Shown in pieces: positions 8,418 through 9,424 of a stretch of 9,424 nucleotides of DNA. Source of the stretch: Acidobacteriota bacterium (lineage in GTDB: Bacteria > Acidobacteriota > Vicinamibacteria > Vicinamibacterales > UBA2999). The DNA lies in assembly GCA_020851835.1 (NCBI GenBank), contig JADZBZ010000370.1:1-9424 (forward strand), given 5' to 3'. A program made the translations under genes and the position numbers. How positions within the stretch are numbered: position 1 is the stretch's first letter; the number at the start of each line of letters is the position of its first letter. The notes under the pieces were generated by a model. That model was not told where the DNA came from. It saw only the letters and a program-made list of their open reading frames with translations, and searched no databases.

Positions 8418-9424
8418 ATGCCCGAATCAACAGCTCGGACGGGTGAGTCAGTCGGCCGGTCCAGTCGCCGGCGCTTCTTCCAGTTGATGGCGGGCAGCCC
8501 CTTGCTGGCCCTGGCCTACCCGGCGCTGGCAGCCGAATGGCGGCAGGCGCAGGGCGCGCCCAACCTGGGCGCCAGCGCGCTCGACGACCAGTTGGGCGGC
8601 CAGCTCGTGGAGTCGGCCGCCGAGGCCATCAACGTGTGGGACTTCGAGCGCGTCGCCCACGCCAACAACCTGCCTCACCACTGGAACTATCTGCACCTGG
8701 GTGTCGACGACCTGGAAACCCGGTTCGCCAACCGCGAGGGCTTCCAGCGCCTCATGCTGCGCCCCAGGCGCCTTGGCCCGGATGCGACCAAGGTCGACAC
8801 CTCGGTATCGTTGTTCGGTCGCAAGTGGGACTCGCCGCTGTTTCTCTGCCCGGTGGCGGCGCTCGAGGCCTACCACACACAAGGCGAGAGCGGGGCCGCC
8901 CGGGCCGCCCGGGCGCGCGGCGTCCTCCAGATCCAGTCGAACCAGAGCTCGCAAAGTTACGAGACCATCGCCGAGGCCAGAGGCGAGCCCCAGTGGTTCC
9001 AGCTCTATGCGAACCAGGACTGGAACGTCAACAAGCGCACCCTCGACCGGGTCTCCGCGGCCGGGTGTCCCGTGGTGGTGTGGACCATCGATCTGCTGGG
9101 CGGCAGCAACCGGGAGCTCGTACGGCGGTCGCTCGGCCGGCAGGGCTACGACCAGCCGCTGTGCCAGAGCTGCCACAACCACGAGAAGGGCTACCAGCGG
9201 CCCATGTACCGCGGCCTGGAAGGCCCGCCCGGGCCGCGGCCACCGTTCACGTGGGACTACATCAAGCGACTCCGCGACGCGACGAGCATGAAGGTCGTTC
9301 TCAAGGGCATCGTCACGCGCGAGGATGCGGAACTGGCCGTCGAGAACGGTGCGGACGGGATTTTCGTGTCCAACCACGGCGGCCGGGCCGAGAACAGCCT
9401 GCGGGGCACGGTCGACTCACTCCC
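8418..9424 (+). CDS. Tat-exported FMN-dependent alpha-hydroxy-acid dehydrogenase/oxidase (partial, 3' end off window)
   Basis: The visible 335 residues belong to the FMN-dependent alpha-hydroxy-acid dehydrogenase family (glycolate oxidase, lactate dehydrogenase LldD, mandelate dehydrogenase), which oxidises 2-hydroxy acids to 2-keto acids on a TIM barrel. The N-terminus is a twin-arginine signal: SRRRFF (16-21), a hydrophobic stretch, and AxA cleavage near 36-38. The enzyme is thus probably exported folded with FMN bound. Family residues visible are FQLY (195-198), WTID (222-225), Arg232, Lys296 in VLKG and SNHGGR (318-323), with His320 as catalytic base and Arg323 binding the substrate carboxylate. 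Two things are odd. The usual SNHGGRQLD continues instead as RAENS, and the N-terminal tyrosine equivalent to Tyr24 of glycolate oxidase appears replaced, the local sequence being PHHWNYLHLG (86-95). A CxxCH motif occurs at 249-253. The ATG at 8418 is supported by AAGGA eight bases upstream and by the signal peptide. The stop and the C-terminal FMN-phosphate site lie beyond the window. The true substrate and electron acceptor are unknown. Confidence 0.9.
   Translation, partial: MPESTARTGESVGRSSRRRFFQLMAGSPLLALAYPALAAEWRQAQGAPNLGASALDDQLGGQLVESAAEAINVWDFERVAHANNLPHHWNYLHLGVDDLETRFANREGFQRLMLRPRRLGPDATKVDTSVSLFGRKWDSPLFLCPVAALEAYHTQGESGAARAARARGVLQIQSNQSSQSYETIAEARGEPQWFQLYANQDWNVNKRTLDRVSAAGCPVVVWTIDLLGGSNRELVRRSLGRQGYDQPLCQSCHNHEKGYQRPMYRGLEGPPGPRPPFTWDYIKRLRDATSMKVVLKGIVTREDAELAVENGADGIFVSNHGGRAENSLRGTVDSL

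Noticed and set aside
8448..9377. 309-codon minus-strand ORF at the right edge
   Set aside because: The opposite strand gives a coherent Tat signal plus FMN dehydrogenase motifs through the whole interval.

Overview
This is a GC-rich window holding five clear protein genes, with about 90% of the bases coding, and no RNA genes, CRISPR arrays, insertion sequences or recognisable prophage. A bacterium of the phylum Acidobacteriota, perhaps the Vicinamibacteria, is the best guess. The main reason is the 977-residue TonB-dependent receptor, which begins with a carboxypeptidase-regulatory-like domain; these 'Oar-like' receptors are greatly expanded in that phylum. Strong third-position G/C bias, which produces long antisense shadow ORFs, fits too. 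The assignment is an inference from gene types, not from a marker gene.

Layout: positions 75-1979 (+) encode a type IIA topoisomerase ATPase/TOPRIM subunit, most like ParE. A GC-rich hairpin and a candidate -10 box separate it from a MATE-family efflux transporter at 2103-3512 (+). The 89 bases after the transporter carry a strong Shine-Dalgarno sequence followed by a 21-codon ORF. Then comes an L-glutamate gamma-semialdehyde (P5C) dehydrogenase at 3602-5236 (+). A long inverted repeat lies between this gene and the convergent TonB-dependent receptor at 5303-8236 (-). The receptor is divergent, across a 181-base intergenic region, from a Tat-exported FMN-dependent alpha-hydroxy-acid dehydrogenase that starts at 8418 (+) and runs off the right edge.

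How the genes relate: this looks mostly like a housekeeping and metabolic neighbourhood, not a dedicated system. The transporter and P5C dehydrogenase are close enough to be co-transcribed, but no shared pathway is evident. The receptor and the exported flavoenzyme share a divergent promoter region. They could be co-regulated for uptake and periplasmic oxidation of an organic compound, but nothing in the sequence proves it.

I see no convincing undescribed system. The most unusual points are a CxxCH motif and altered active-site residues in the exported flavoenzyme, the tiny ORF with a near-perfect ribosome binding site ahead of the P5C dehydrogenase gene, and the bulged palindrome at 5251-5301.
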